Source: Bacillota bacterium
GTDB lineage: Bacteria > Bacillota > Sulfobacillia > JAJZYS01 > JAJZLH01
Direction: 5' to 3'
Length of the DNA stretch: 64,000 bases
Assembly: GCA_021850485.1 (NCBI GenBank)
Contig: JAJZLY010000009.1
Span: forward strand, 39,374 to 103,373
Below are positions 16,360 to 25,627 of this stretch, in pieces. A model generated the notes under the pieces. The model ran no database searches. It was not told where the DNA came from and saw nothing but the letters and a program-made list of their open reading frames with translations. The position numbers were made by a program, and so were the translations under genes. Positions within the stretch are counted from its first letter, which is position 1. Each line of letters starts with the position of its first letter.

Positions 16360-18093
16360 CTAGGCCGAGGTGGATCGAACCGCCTCGAGGTGGTTCAGAA
16401 GCCAGGCACTGACCATGTGTCTGAGCCCTTGCTCCGTCTGCCCCAGAGAGCGCTCGAGTTGCGCCATCTGGGCCATCAAGAAAGCCGCCATGGGGTTGTT
16501 GGCATTAGCAGCGATCACGCCTCTGAGCTGATCCAAGGCCGGGGCGGCGAGGCCAACTCGCATCAGCGCGTAGGCCCGGTCTAACGCCAAGAGTTGTTGG
16601 CGTTGGGCATCGGCAGTCCGAGGACTCATACCAGCCAGGCGCATGTAGGTGTCCTGGTACAGGCGGATCGTTCGGGCGACGGTGAAGAAGTTAAGCGCAC
16701 GCTCTCTAGCCGCTTGGCCGAGTCGTTCGCGCAGCGCCCGGTCCTGGGCCAACACGATCAGTGCCAACGCCAGGCGAGCGGGATCACGTGCTGGCACCAA
16801 GAGTCCGGTGTCCCCAATCGCCTCCCTGGTGCCCCCGACGTCGGTGGCGACCACAGGTACCCCGCTCATCATGGATTCGATCACCGAATAGGGAAAGGCT
16901 TCGGAGACGCTGGACTGAACCACGATGTCTGCCCCGCGATACGACTCAGCGATGTTGGTGGTGGCACCCGGGAAGTCGACGACCTTGCCCAGTTCCAACT
17001 CCGAGCGCAGGTCGAGCAACTTCGCATGATACTCAGGCACTGACACCGCGCCGCGCACCACAAATCGCACACCGCCGATCTTTTGTTCGACGATGGCGGC
17101 GGCGTGGAGCAGGCTCTCCAGGTCCTTGTTCGGGTCGGACCTGGCCACACACAGCACTTCCAGCTTGTCTCCGCCAGGTGGTTCAGCCGCGGGCGTGAAC
17201 ACCTGGGGGTCGACGCCGTTGTAAATGACACGAATGCGTCCCGGATCGGCTCCAAGCAGGCGCTCCCAGCGGGCGTTGAAGGCACAGACCGGTGAGAGTT
17301 CATCGGCGTAGTGCAAGTTCGCCCGGACGATGGTCTGAATCAGCGAGATCAAGAAGCGCTTGGCAAAGCCCGACATGTTGCTACGTCCGACCGAGAGATA
17401 TTGCTCGCGCAGGTAGACCCCGTGCTCGGTGAGGATGTAAGGCGAGCCGAACTGGATCTTGGAGACGATGCCGGCCATACCACAGAAGGCCGCAGCCGAC
17501 GAGTGGACCAGGTCCACCTCTGGAAGGGTTGTGTTTAGGACGGTGAAGAAGTGGTAGATCCAGCCCAGCGACTGGACAGCCTCAAAGACCGTCGGTGAGT
17601 CCCACAGACCGTCTGCAGCGGCGGCGACCACCCACTCGCGGTAGTGGTCCCAGACCACCGGATTCTTAAAGGACATCTGGTAGTCGTACACCTGGAAATA
17701 TCTGTACAGACCGGCCAGTGCCTCACCCACCACCTCAGGATCCTCAGCGTTCGCCCGCATCTGGGCGAGGACTTGGTCGAATAGTGGGATAAACAGGCGC
17801 TCAATTTCGGCGGCCGTTGTCCGTTGCTTGCGCAAGAAGATCTGCGAAAAGGCCGCGTCTTGCCGATGCTCTGATGGGTCCTGGGTGCCCCACAACGGAA
17901 TAGTGACGACAGATTGGACGTGGCTGGGCATCGAGAAGCGGATGCTGACATAAGGGTTCATGGCGACAGCGAAGACGATGAAATCCACATCTGGCATCCG
18001 GTGGATCAAGGTGTCGCACCAGGTGCTGACGCCGCCGGGATGGAACGGGTAGGTCCCTTCGGTCGCCAGAAGGACCATCGGTCTGCGTGCCAT
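16360..18093 (-). CDS. PelF-like GT4 glycosyltransferase (DUF3492 family)
   Basis: 577 residues. The start MVLLATEGTYPFHPGGVSTW is the DUF3492/PelF signature. It continues with VHSSAAAFCGMAGIVSKIQ, ILTEHGVYLREQ, PVCAFNARWERLLGADPGRIRVIYNGVD, and the GT4 donor site with SVSEAFPYSVIESMMSGVPVV and DVGGTREAIG. PelF is the cytosolic polymerase for the Pel galactosamine polysaccharide (known in Pseudomonas and Bacillus). The C-terminal 90 residues are an extra helical, TPR-like extension. It is transcribed away from the PelG-like gene across a 252-base region. Function as a Pel synthase is inferred from family only. Confidence 0.82.
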   Translation of the reverse strand: MARRPMVLLATEGTYPFHPGGVSTWCDTLIHRMPDVDFIVFAVAMNPYVSIRFSMPSHVQSVVTIPLWGTQDPSEHRQDAAFSQIFLRKQRTTAAEIERLFIPLFDQVLAQMRANAEDPEVVGEALAGLYRYFQVYDYQMSFKNPVVWDHYREWVVAAAADGLWDSPTVFEAVQSLGWIYHFFTVLNTTLPEVDLVHSSAAAFCGMAGIVSKIQFGSPYILTEHGVYLREQYLSVGRSNMSGFAKRFLISLIQTIVRANLHYADELSPVCAFNARWERLLGADPGRIRVIYNGVDPQVFTPAAEPPGGDKLEVLCVARSDPNKDLESLLHAAAIVEQKIGGVRFVVRGAVSVPEYHAKLLDLRSELELGKVVDFPGATTNIAESYRGADIVVQSSVSEAFPYSVIESMMSGVPVVATDVGGTREAIGDTGLLVPARDPARLALALIVLAQDRALRERLGQAARERALNFFTVARTIRLYQDTYMRLAGMSPRTADAQRQQLLALDRAYALMRVGLAAPALDQLRGVIAANANNPMAAFLMAQMAQLERSLGQTEQGLRHMVSAWLLNHLEAVRSTSA

Positions 18094-18345
18094 CCCATCA
18101 CCTCCCGGTGCGCTCAGGGTCTGATCAATCAGTCGGCGCCTAGCCGTGGTCTACTATATAGTGGTTCCGATCACCTTTGGACCAAGTGGCGAGCGGGGAA
18201 GGCGATGAACCCCGTAACTGGCGATCGCGACGTGCCAGCGGCCGAAGCGCCATCATGAACAGCCCGCCTTGAGCCTGGATATGCAGGATCGGGAGGCCCT
18301 CCCAGGGAATTCGAAAGCGGCCGTTATGTCTGCCTGTGAGGACCG
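18094..18345. promoter_or_regulatory. divergent intergenic region between PelF-like and PelG-like genes
   Basis: 252 bases that must contain the promoters for both directions. It holds a 10-base palindrome ACTATATAGT at 18153-18162 whose AT-rich core can serve as a -10 on either strand, and an imperfect palindrome CTGATCAATCAG at 18121-18132. No riboswitch was recognised. Either site could bind a regulator (inference). Confidence 0.4.
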
Positions 18346-19974
18346 ATGGTGGCGATGGACCACTCTGTGCCGTTGCATCCATTGCCCTCTCGTCGCCTGG
18401 CTCCGGGCCGCGACGATGGCTACGAGCGCCTGATGCGGCAAGTGATGGAGGCCAACCCGGACGTTCAGGACACCATGGACGTAGCGGCGGTGATTGAGTC
18501 CACCGGCTGGACCGACCAGCGCGTCGAGTCGGCGTTTGGCTACGCCAGCGTGTTTGAGCTGGCGGAGCAGATGTATCTGGACATCAAGCGGTCGGTTGGT
18601 AGCCAACCGATTCCACCCAAGGTGGAGATCCCATTGTCGGTGCTTCTGGTGCAGACCATCCGGCAGGTTCTGCACGGGTTCACCTTCGCACTGCCGATGG
18701 CTGTATCCGTGCTCAGCATGATCTTGTTGCATATCTCGGTCGCATCCTACCTCTACTTCAGCGTCTATCAGGCCACAGCGCTGGCGTTGGCCACTTTCTT
18801 GAGCTTCATCGCCACCGGCGGATTCTCGCAGGCGATGGCCAACACCTACTACCTTTTGGTTGGACTTCAGGAGACGTCGATGGTGGAGCGCACCATGTAC
18901 CTGATCATGCGCTGGGGCTTTGTCTTTTCGGTCATCGTCGCCCTCACCGTATTGCTCCTCGACACCATCTTCCCCTTGATGCCGATTTCGCTGGTTTTGT
19001 TTATGTGCATCTACACGGTGATGCTGTCCATGCTTTGGCTGTCGTTCTCGGGCCTATACGTGCTACGCCGGGAGTACATCTTGACCTTGGTCACCGCCCT
19101 CGCCATCTTGATCGCCTATCTGATGTGGACGCACGGATTTCCGGTCGTGGTGGCGCAGGTGGTCGGGATCTTCGCGGCCACAGTGGTCACCGTAGTGGTG
19201 AGTATCGTGATCTTGCGCAAGAGCCTCATTGGTACCAAAGACGGCGGCCGCATCATCAAAACCAGGATGTCGCAGTTGGCGTATACGACCTGGCCCTATT
19301 TCATCTACGGCATCCTCTACTTTGTGTTTATCTTTGCCGATCGCCTGATCGCCTGGTCGACGAACACGGTGTTCTTGCCCTACGACATCTGGTTTCGGGG
19401 TCAATACGAATTGGGCATGGACTGGGCACTGGCGGCGCTGATTGTTCCTCTGGCCGCGGCCGAGGCGATGATCAATTATGTGATGCGGCGGATGCAAACC
19501 GACGAGCACGAGATTGGCCAGCAGGACGTGGTGGTGCTGACCGCCCGCATGCGCCGGGTATACATGACAGGAGTGGCGATTTTCCTGGGGGTGGCAGTGC
19601 TCGGCTGGGCGGCAGCGCACGTCATGTTGCTTCTGGTACTTCACCTGCCTGGCATGCAGAACGCGATTCCGGTCCGCGGCGTCGAGCCCTTTGTGTTGGC
19701 CTGGGCAAGCTGGGCGTATGTGTTTCTGGCCATCTGCCTGTTCAACATCCTGTTGCTGTTCACCCTCTCTCAGCCCATCCCAGCCCTGCGCGCCATGATG
19801 ACCGCGGTGGCCGTCGACTTGGTGGTCGGCTTGGTGGCCACCCGGGTGTTCGCAGCCTACCAATTCGCTGTGATTGGGCTGGCAGTGGGTGTGGCCTATT
19901 TGCTGATCGCCAGTTCAGCCGAAGTCTGGCGCACCCTGTCTCGAATCGACTACATGCTGTTTAGGATCGCGTAG
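18346..19974 (+). CDS. PelG-like polytopic membrane protein with N-terminal soluble extension
   Basis: 542 residues. After about 100 soluble residues (the region PDVQDTMDVAAVIESTGWTD suggests a small helical domain) come about 12 hydrophobic segments. The middle has YFIYGILYFVFIFADRLIAW and LPYDIWFRGQYELGMDWALA, resembling PelG, the MOP-like Pel transporter that partners PelF. PelG of Pseudomonas is about 456 residues, so the N-terminal part is additional. A GAGG precedes the ATG. Paired divergently with PelF, it probably exports the polymer across the membrane. Confidence 0.72.
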   Translation: MVAMDHSVPLHPLPSRRLAPGRDDGYERLMRQVMEANPDVQDTMDVAAVIESTGWTDQRVESAFGYASVFELAEQMYLDIKRSVGSQPIPPKVEIPLSVLLVQTIRQVLHGFTFALPMAVSVLSMILLHISVASYLYFSVYQATALALATFLSFIATGGFSQAMANTYYLLVGLQETSMVERTMYLIMRWGFVFSVIVALTVLLLDTIFPLMPISLVLFMCIYTVMLSMLWLSFSGLYVLRREYILTLVTALAILIAYLMWTHGFPVVVAQVVGIFAATVVTVVVSIVILRKSLIGTKDGGRIIKTRMSQLAYTTWPYFIYGILYFVFIFADRLIAWSTNTVFLPYDIWFRGQYELGMDWALAALIVPLAAAEAMINYVMRRMQTDEHEIGQQDVVVLTARMRRVYMTGVAIFLGVAVLGWAAAHVMLLLVLHLPGMQNAIPVRGVEPFVLAWASWAYVFLAICLFNILLLFTLSQPIPALRAMMTAVAVDLVVGLVATRVFAAYQFAVIGLAVGVAYLLIASSAEVWRTLSRIDYMLFRIA

Positions 19975-19983
19975 GAGCGCTGC

Positions 19984-21978
19984 ATGGCACTTCCCCTCTG
20001 GTTGATCCTCGAAACGCTGGCTCGGCTGGCGGTTGGCGTGGTGGCCGTGTTCATCTGGTGGCCGACCTACGCTCTGCCGCAATACCCGGCGATGGCCCGT
20101 ATCGATCGGCTGGCGGCCAATGCCACCCAGATGGTGCTCTTTCTGATCGTGGTCGGCTATCTCCTCACCGCCGCCCACCTGCTGTATTGGGTGCCGCTGG
20201 TGGTCCTGATCTTCTTCCTGCGGTTCACGGTACGCCCGGCATACCGCAGCCGCTATGAGCTCTCGACCAACTCGCGCCTGGCGGCCATTTTTCTGGCTGA
20301 ACTGGACCGCTTAGCAACCACACCTCATCGCCTGGCTCAGGGCTTGGTGGGCGGCTGGAACCGTTTCTGGCACAGCCTACGACTACCTTCACTCTACGGC
20401 TTGGTGGCAGCGTTCACGACTCTTGTGGTGGTCTCGGTGGCTGCCTGGAGCCGCTTTTGGGGCAACTGGACACACGCTGCGCTGACCTATTCCGACGCCT
20501 ATGTGGTGATCGTCTGGATGAAAGAAATCCTGGCTCAGAACCTTTTTGTAAACGGAATTTACCCACGGGGCTTCCACTTGGTCCTAGCTCAGATGGACAA
20601 GCTGACCCTGGCCAGCCCAGTCGTGTTCGAGAAATTCTTCGGACCGGCCGTTGGTGTGGCCATGGTGCTGAGCGTCGGCTACTCGGCCTGGAGACTCACC
20701 GGCCGGGTGGCGCCGGGCATCGTGGCCATGGCCCTATACGGCACCATGTTCTTCTTATTCCCCTACGTCGCTGACCGCCAAGCCGCCACCGATAGCCAAG
20801 AGTTCGGCAACATCTTTGCCCTGCCCACGGCCTACTTCGTCTATCAGTCCTGGGTGGCGCCCCAGGAAAAGGGCTGGCGCTGGATTGCGGTCTGCCTGTT
20901 GGCGATTGCCGGGCTGGTCCACCCCATCCCACTGCTCAACGCTGTCATCGCTGCCGTCGCCGGAACGGTGGCAGGGTGGATGGCTGCAGGCGTCGACCGC
21001 AAGGTGCTCGGCTGGTATAGCCGCTGGATTCCGCTGGCCGCCCTGGTCGTGATCTTGCCCGTGGCGGTGCCCTACGCTCTTGGTATTCCGCTGTACGGCT
21101 CCGCAGCCAGCTTCCTTACTGCCAAAGGCACCTTGCCGCTGCTGAGCATTAGCCCGGTGGCCGAAGTGGCCGCCGCCAGTTGCGTACTGCTGTTCTTGTT
21201 GCGGCTGATCCGCCGCCAGGACGGTACCCGGATCGGGGCGCCCCTAGTAGCGCTGTTCGTGCTGGCGGGCGCCGTGGCGGTGCAGCAGCTGCCGCACTTC
21301 GGCATCGACTCCGCCTTGCTCACCACCAGGAGTGGCGAGTTCGTGGCTTTTGCCGAAGCACTGGGGCTGGCCATGGGCTGGTGTCTGATTGAGGAGCTGA
21401 TCGGCTGGGTGGTGCGAGACAGGGCGGCGACCTGGCTGTCGTTGCTGTCTGCGCTGGTGCTGACGGGGTATGCATGGCTGGTGTTCCCGCCGCCAGCGCT
21501 GACCCCTTATTCAATGACTTCCGATGCCTACGTTTACGCTTTTGAGAAAATTGCCACTACCCAGACGAGTGGCTCCTGGCTGGTCATCTCCAATAACTTT
21601 GGCTACTCGCTGGCGCTCGACCAGGGATTTCAAATCGACATCCCCACCTTTGTCAGCCACGTTTCGGCCTCAAGTCCCTTCCGCTGGCCCCACTACGCGC
21701 CCGGCGGTGGGGTCAAGCCCTACCCGCTGGCCCAAAGTGAGATCTTCTTATTTGTTAACCATCACTACCATATGGCGCCGGCCGCGGTGTCAGGGCCCCT
21801 TTACGCCGCCATCGACCGTCACGACAGCGCCTTGATCGCAGCCTGGCTGCGCACCTGGGATGCGACCCATCGCCCGGCGACCGTGTTCTTCACCAGCCCG
21901 GAGCTCACCGTTTATGAGCTGACGCTGCAGACATCTACAACTGCCACCACCGGTCGAACCGTGAACGGGGGCGGTTAG
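19984..21978 (+). CDS. large GT-C-like polytopic membrane protein, paralogue A
   Basis: 664 residues with about 12 hydrophobic segments and a C-terminal extracytoplasmic part. Recognisable patches are IWWPTYAL near residue 25, IDRLAANATQMVLFLIV, YSDAYVVIVWMKEILAQN and GIYPRGFHLVLAQMDKL, which recall GT-C lipid-linked-sugar glycosyltransferases; no catalytic motif can be assigned safely. It is strongly similar to the protein at 30963-32915 and weakly to the next gene. GGAG lies 6 bases before the ATG. Its position after the PelG-like gene suggests work on the same polysaccharide. Confidence 0.65.
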   Translation: MALPLWLILETLARLAVGVVAVFIWWPTYALPQYPAMARIDRLAANATQMVLFLIVVGYLLTAAHLLYWVPLVVLIFFLRFTVRPAYRSRYELSTNSRLAAIFLAELDRLATTPHRLAQGLVGGWNRFWHSLRLPSLYGLVAAFTTLVVVSVAAWSRFWGNWTHAALTYSDAYVVIVWMKEILAQNLFVNGIYPRGFHLVLAQMDKLTLASPVVFEKFFGPAVGVAMVLSVGYSAWRLTGRVAPGIVAMALYGTMFFLFPYVADRQAATDSQEFGNIFALPTAYFVYQSWVAPQEKGWRWIAVCLLAIAGLVHPIPLLNAVIAAVAGTVAGWMAAGVDRKVLGWYSRWIPLAALVVILPVAVPYALGIPLYGSAASFLTAKGTLPLLSISPVAEVAAASCVLLFLLRLIRRQDGTRIGAPLVALFVLAGAVAVQQLPHFGIDSALLTTRSGEFVAFAEALGLAMGWCLIEELIGWVVRDRAATWLSLLSALVLTGYAWLVFPPPALTPYSMTSDAYVYAFEKIATTQTSGSWLVISNNFGYSLALDQGFQIDIPTFVSHVSASSPFRWPHYAPGGGVKPYPLAQSEIFLFVNHHYHMAPAAVSGPLYAAIDRHDSALIAAWLRTWDATHRPATVFFTSPELTVYELTLQTSTTATTGRTVNGGG

Positions 21979-21982
21979 GCAG

Positions 21983-23971
21983 ATGGTGCTGGCTTCGCTC
22001 GGAACTCTACTGCAGACACTGATCGGCTTTGTCATCGCCGTCTTGATCCTGCCGTCTATGGCCTTAGGCGGCCGCTCAGACGAAGGGGCGCTGGTCAGAC
22101 TCAGCAGCGTGCTGGTGGCAGGCGTGGCGTTTTGGACGGCTGTCACGTTTACCCTCACGCTGGCTCGCAGCGTGGAGCTCGCCACCATGGTGGCCGCGGC
22201 TGTGATCGGCGTGGCGGTGATCCGCACCCGTGGCCGCCGGCCTGCGACCAGAGATGAACGTGCGGCGGGAGCCACGAAGGCCAGCCGATTTTGGGACGTC
22301 TTGGACCCGGGGAGCGGGCACGGACTTTTGTGGTTCATCTGGACCTACCTCGCCGAGCTGGTGAGTGCTGTACGACGGGCCTTGCTCGGGCTGCGACAAC
22401 CCCTGGTGCTCGGTTCGGTGGTCGCCATCTTGATCACATTCGGGTGGCATCTGTGGGGGCCGTTAAACCAGGTAGCTCCTGGAACTGCCGAGGGCTATGT
22501 TGATCTTTTGGCCGTGAAGGAGATCGCTCTCAACCAGGGTCCGTTTGCAGTTGGCCTTTTCCCCGAGGGGTTGCATGTCCTGGTGGCGGCCCTCTCCACC
22601 CTATTTCTTAATAACTCGCTGCTGGTCTTCCGTTTTTGGGGTGCCCTGACTGCGGTGATGATCGTGCTGGGCGCAATGGCGCTGGCCTGGGAGATCTCTG
22701 GTGGCAGTCTGTGGGCGATCTTTACCACGGCCGTCATGGTCGGCCTTACCACCTTGCCGACGGCGGGCGGCGTGCCCTGGCATCTGACCACGCCGATCGC
22801 CGTGAAGATGGGCCTGGCCTTTTTGCTATTTGGGTTGGCCTTTGCCCTGCGCTGGCTGCGGGATGGCGAGCGGCGGGACCGCATGATCATGATATCGGCC
22901 GCAGTGGTGGTGACCCTGGTCGAACCGTTGCTGGTGCCGTATTTGCTGGCCGGCGTGGTCATGCTGGCCCTAAGTTGGGCGTCGTTGGTGGCCGGTACTT
23001 GGAAGCGGGCGATCAGTGCCGTGTTTGTCACGCTGGTGGCCATCGCGGCCAGCCTGATCCCGATCGCGGGTGGGCTGCTGCTGAAGGTCGCACCACTAAC
23101 CATCTTGTGGACAATGCGCATTCCCTATCTGCCGCCGACCGGGCTGACCATGTGGTTGACTGGCCCCAGGGCACCGCTCCTGATCGGCGCTGTGGTGGCA
23201 GGGCTGCTGGTGCAAACGATACTGGCCTTTCGCAATTCCCGCAGCTGGTCCGCCGTCACCTTGGGCATGGCCCTGGCCATTGCCAGCTGCTGGGGACTGA
23301 CCAAGCTAGGCCCCATCGGACTGTATGACGTGGGCGGAGCCGGCCTGGCGGCCGATGTGGTCGGGGCGCTCTTGATCACCACCTTTTTTGGATGGGCGTA
23401 TATGGGAGCGCTCAAGCTGCAGGAGAACCGGGCGGTGGCTGTGATCCTGGCCCTGGTCACCCTCGCCCCTGGCCTCTATCTGGCACCGCTCAAGCCGCAA
23501 CCGCTACATCGCTTCGAGGCAGTGGGCTCGGGCCAAGTCTACTTGCGGGTCAGCACCACCTTTCCGGCGTATACGTGGACCTTGATCTCTCCGACGCAAC
23601 AGTACAGCGAGGTGCTGGGCACGGGATGGCACGTGGAGCTGATCACCTTCGTCGGCAGTGCTCTGCTGGCGCAGGCCAAGAACCGCGACTTCAGGCCCAA
23701 AGATGCCCGCCATTTGGCGATCTTGACGCCAGACATCTTCCTCGACATTCCGCTCAAGGTGCCAGGTTTCCCACACCCGATCACGGTTCAAGATGCCAGT
23801 CTCAAGTTGCCCGTCGGCGGTGGCTCCTTGGTCTACACCGGCACGGCAGGAGCGGCCGTCAGCGGCCGGGCTTTGGTCTGGGGCCTGGCCTACTTAAAGT
23901 CTCATCCCAAGACGGCCAGCGTATACTTCCACAGTAGCCAGCTGCTGGTGATCTGGATTCAACAGCCATGA
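21983..23971 (+). CDS. large GT-C-like polytopic membrane protein, paralogue B
   Basis: 662 residues with an architecture parallel to the upstream gene: many hydrophobic segments, a loop with GYVDLLAVKEIALNQGPF and GLFPEGLHVLVAAL (compare the DAY...WMKEI...GIYP pattern of paralogue A), and a C-terminal soluble stretch YTWTLISPTQQYSEVLGTGWHVEL. Divergence from A is large, so it is an old duplicate. It starts 4 bases after the A stop, so they are co-translated. The function is unknown; polysaccharide modification or transport is an inference from the neighbourhood. Confidence 0.6.
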   Translation: MVLASLGTLLQTLIGFVIAVLILPSMALGGRSDEGALVRLSSVLVAGVAFWTAVTFTLTLARSVELATMVAAAVIGVAVIRTRGRRPATRDERAAGATKASRFWDVLDPGSGHGLLWFIWTYLAELVSAVRRALLGLRQPLVLGSVVAILITFGWHLWGPLNQVAPGTAEGYVDLLAVKEIALNQGPFAVGLFPEGLHVLVAALSTLFLNNSLLVFRFWGALTAVMIVLGAMALAWEISGGSLWAIFTTAVMVGLTTLPTAGGVPWHLTTPIAVKMGLAFLLFGLAFALRWLRDGERRDRMIMISAAVVVTLVEPLLVPYLLAGVVMLALSWASLVAGTWKRAISAVFVTLVAIAASLIPIAGGLLLKVAPLTILWTMRIPYLPPTGLTMWLTGPRAPLLIGAVVAGLLVQTILAFRNSRSWSAVTLGMALAIASCWGLTKLGPIGLYDVGGAGLAADVVGALLITTFFGWAYMGALKLQENRAVAVILALVTLAPGLYLAPLKPQPLHRFEAVGSGQVYLRVSTTFPAYTWTLISPTQQYSEVLGTGWHVELITFVGSALLAQAKNRDFRPKDARHLAILTPDIFLDIPLKVPGFPHPITVQDASLKLPVGGGSLVYTGTAGAAVSGRALVWGLAYLKSHPKTASVYFHSSQLLVIWIQQP

Positions 23972-24001
23972 GTGCGGCGGAGAGCGGATCGGAGGTGCCT
24001 A

Positions 24002-25603
24002 ATGGATAGCCTAGCGTGGATCTGGCTCGCAAGCGTGGGCCTAGGGCTGTTCGGGCGGCGTCCGGCGCAGCAGGGAACGGTCGATCAGGCGTGGCAGGAC
24101 GTCCTGGACGCCATCAAGCCGCCCTATGATCTGCAGACCACACTGTTCGCAGCTCTCACCGGGCTGGGCAAGCTGGTGGAGGCGTCTGGCTACTACGCCT
24201 ACGCTGCTGACGATGCCTCAGGGCCGCTGCTCCTGAAGGCGACCAGAACGGCCACCGGCACGCCGACGATTGGCCCCAACTACGCCGGTTTGGTGGGCGG
24301 GGGTCCGATCCGCCAGGCGCCGCTTGACCTGGAGATTCCCAAGGATCCGATGCAATTGGTGGTTGATGGCACCAAGGTCGAGCCGTATGTGAGCTTGAGT
24401 TGCGGCGAGGCCGTCATGCTCAGAATTGCGGTCCCGGCCCGCTATCGTCTGGACGACGCGGATCGGCGGCAGCTGCTGGCTTATGCCTATCGGCTGCGGC
24501 CCCTGCTGGCGGTTGTGCTGTATGCCGATCGATTGGAACGGCGGGCAGACGAGAGCCGCCTGGAGGCGACCACCCAGCAGCGAGCCTTGGAACTGGTGCT
24601 CCAGGTTGACGAGGTGCTGCGGCTGGTCTGCCGTTTGGGCGGTGAGGCCCTGAGTGCTGAGAGCGGCTATTTCGCAAGGTGGCAAGACTCTGGCGCAGAG
24701 TTGGAGATGTTGTGGCAGGGCGAGGACTCCTCTCTGGTCGATGCCCTCGATCCGCGCCAACTGACGGCTGCTTTGCCGACGGCCCAGGCGGCGGTGTGGA
24801 GTGCGCCCAGATTGCCTGCGCCGGTGCTCCGCCTTGGCTACAAAGGCTTCGTGGTGGTGCCGGTGGCGGCCGGCCGGGAGCGGGGGGCGGTGGTGTATGG
24901 CTCCAAGAACGGTTTGGTCGCCAGCGACCATCTGCGCAGCGTCCTGACCGTGCTGGGCCAGAGCCTGGCGTCAACGTTCCAGGGACGGGCATTGTCTGCT
25001 GCCACCACCGCCAGTTACATCGAGGCCCTCTACGCCATTGTCGACATGCTGGATGCAGCCGATTCGTTTAACCAAGGTCATTCCCGCAAGGTGTCGGACA
25101 TCGCGGTAAGCTTAGGGCGCGGACTGGGAATGACCACCCAGGAGTTGGGCCAGATCGAGATGGCTGGCCGCCTGCACGACCTGGGTATGGTCGCGGTCAG
25201 CCTCGACCTGCCGATGACCAAGGGAACACTGTCCGAGACCAGTCGGGCTCTGATCCAGCGGCACCCGGAGGTGGGGTACGACCTCTTGGCGAGCTTGCCG
25301 CCGGGGGTGGCATCCGGCACGGTGCGCGACGCGGTCCGCTATCACCACGAGCGGTGGGACGGTCTTGGCTATCCAGAGGGCTTGGCCGGCGAGGACATCC
25401 CGCTTGCAGGCCGGCTGATGGCTACGGCCGAGAACTATGTGGCCCGCACCTCGGCCAGAAGCTACCGTCCCGGCCTGCCGCCGGAGCGGGCGCTCTACGA
25501 GGTCGGTAAGCTGCGGGCAACCCAACTTGACCCGGCCATGGTCGATCTGCTGGAGCGGATCTTAGCCGACCAGGGAATCTTGCCTCGAGAACCGGAAGTC
25601 TAG
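24002..25603 (+). CDS. GAF and HD-GYP-domain protein, probable cyclic di-GMP phosphodiesterase variant
   Basis: About 533 residues. The N-terminus has a short hydrophobic stretch, followed by two GAF-like sensory regions (residues 30-180 and 200-330). From about residue 345 there is an HD-GYP domain: HSRKVSDIAVSLGRGLGM, then GRLHDLGMVAVSLDLP, and HHERWDGLGYPEGLAGEDIP. The HD pair and GYP motif are present, but the usual HDIGK lysine is Met, so activity may be altered. GGAGGTG precedes the ATG at 24002. It sits inside the polysaccharide locus, where cyclic di-GMP control is expected. Confidence 0.78.
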   Translation: MDSLAWIWLASVGLGLFGRRPAQQGTVDQAWQDVLDAIKPPYDLQTTLFAALTGLGKLVEASGYYAYAADDASGPLLLKATRTATGTPTIGPNYAGLVGGGPIRQAPLDLEIPKDPMQLVVDGTKVEPYVSLSCGEAVMLRIAVPARYRLDDADRRQLLAYAYRLRPLLAVVLYADRLERRADESRLEATTQQRALELVLQVDEVLRLVCRLGGEALSAESGYFARWQDSGAELEMLWQGEDSSLVDALDPRQLTAALPTAQAAVWSAPRLPAPVLRLGYKGFVVVPVAAGRERGAVVYGSKNGLVASDHLRSVLTVLGQSLASTFQGRALSAATTASYIEALYAIVDMLDAADSFNQGHSRKVSDIAVSLGRGLGMTTQELGQIEMAGRLHDLGMVAVSLDLPMTKGTLSETSRALIQRHPEVGYDLLASLPPGVASGTVRDAVRYHHERWDGLGYPEGLAGEDIPLAGRLMATAENYVARTSARSYRPGLPPERALYEVGKLRATQLDPAMVDLLERILADQGILPREPEV

Positions 25604-25627
25604 ATTCACTTCGGGGGGAGGATCGAG

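Noticed and set aside
18094..18345. A second cyclic di-GMP riboswitch in the divergent Pel-like promoter region
   Set aside because: Neither GEMM-I nor class II core motifs could be found on either strand.
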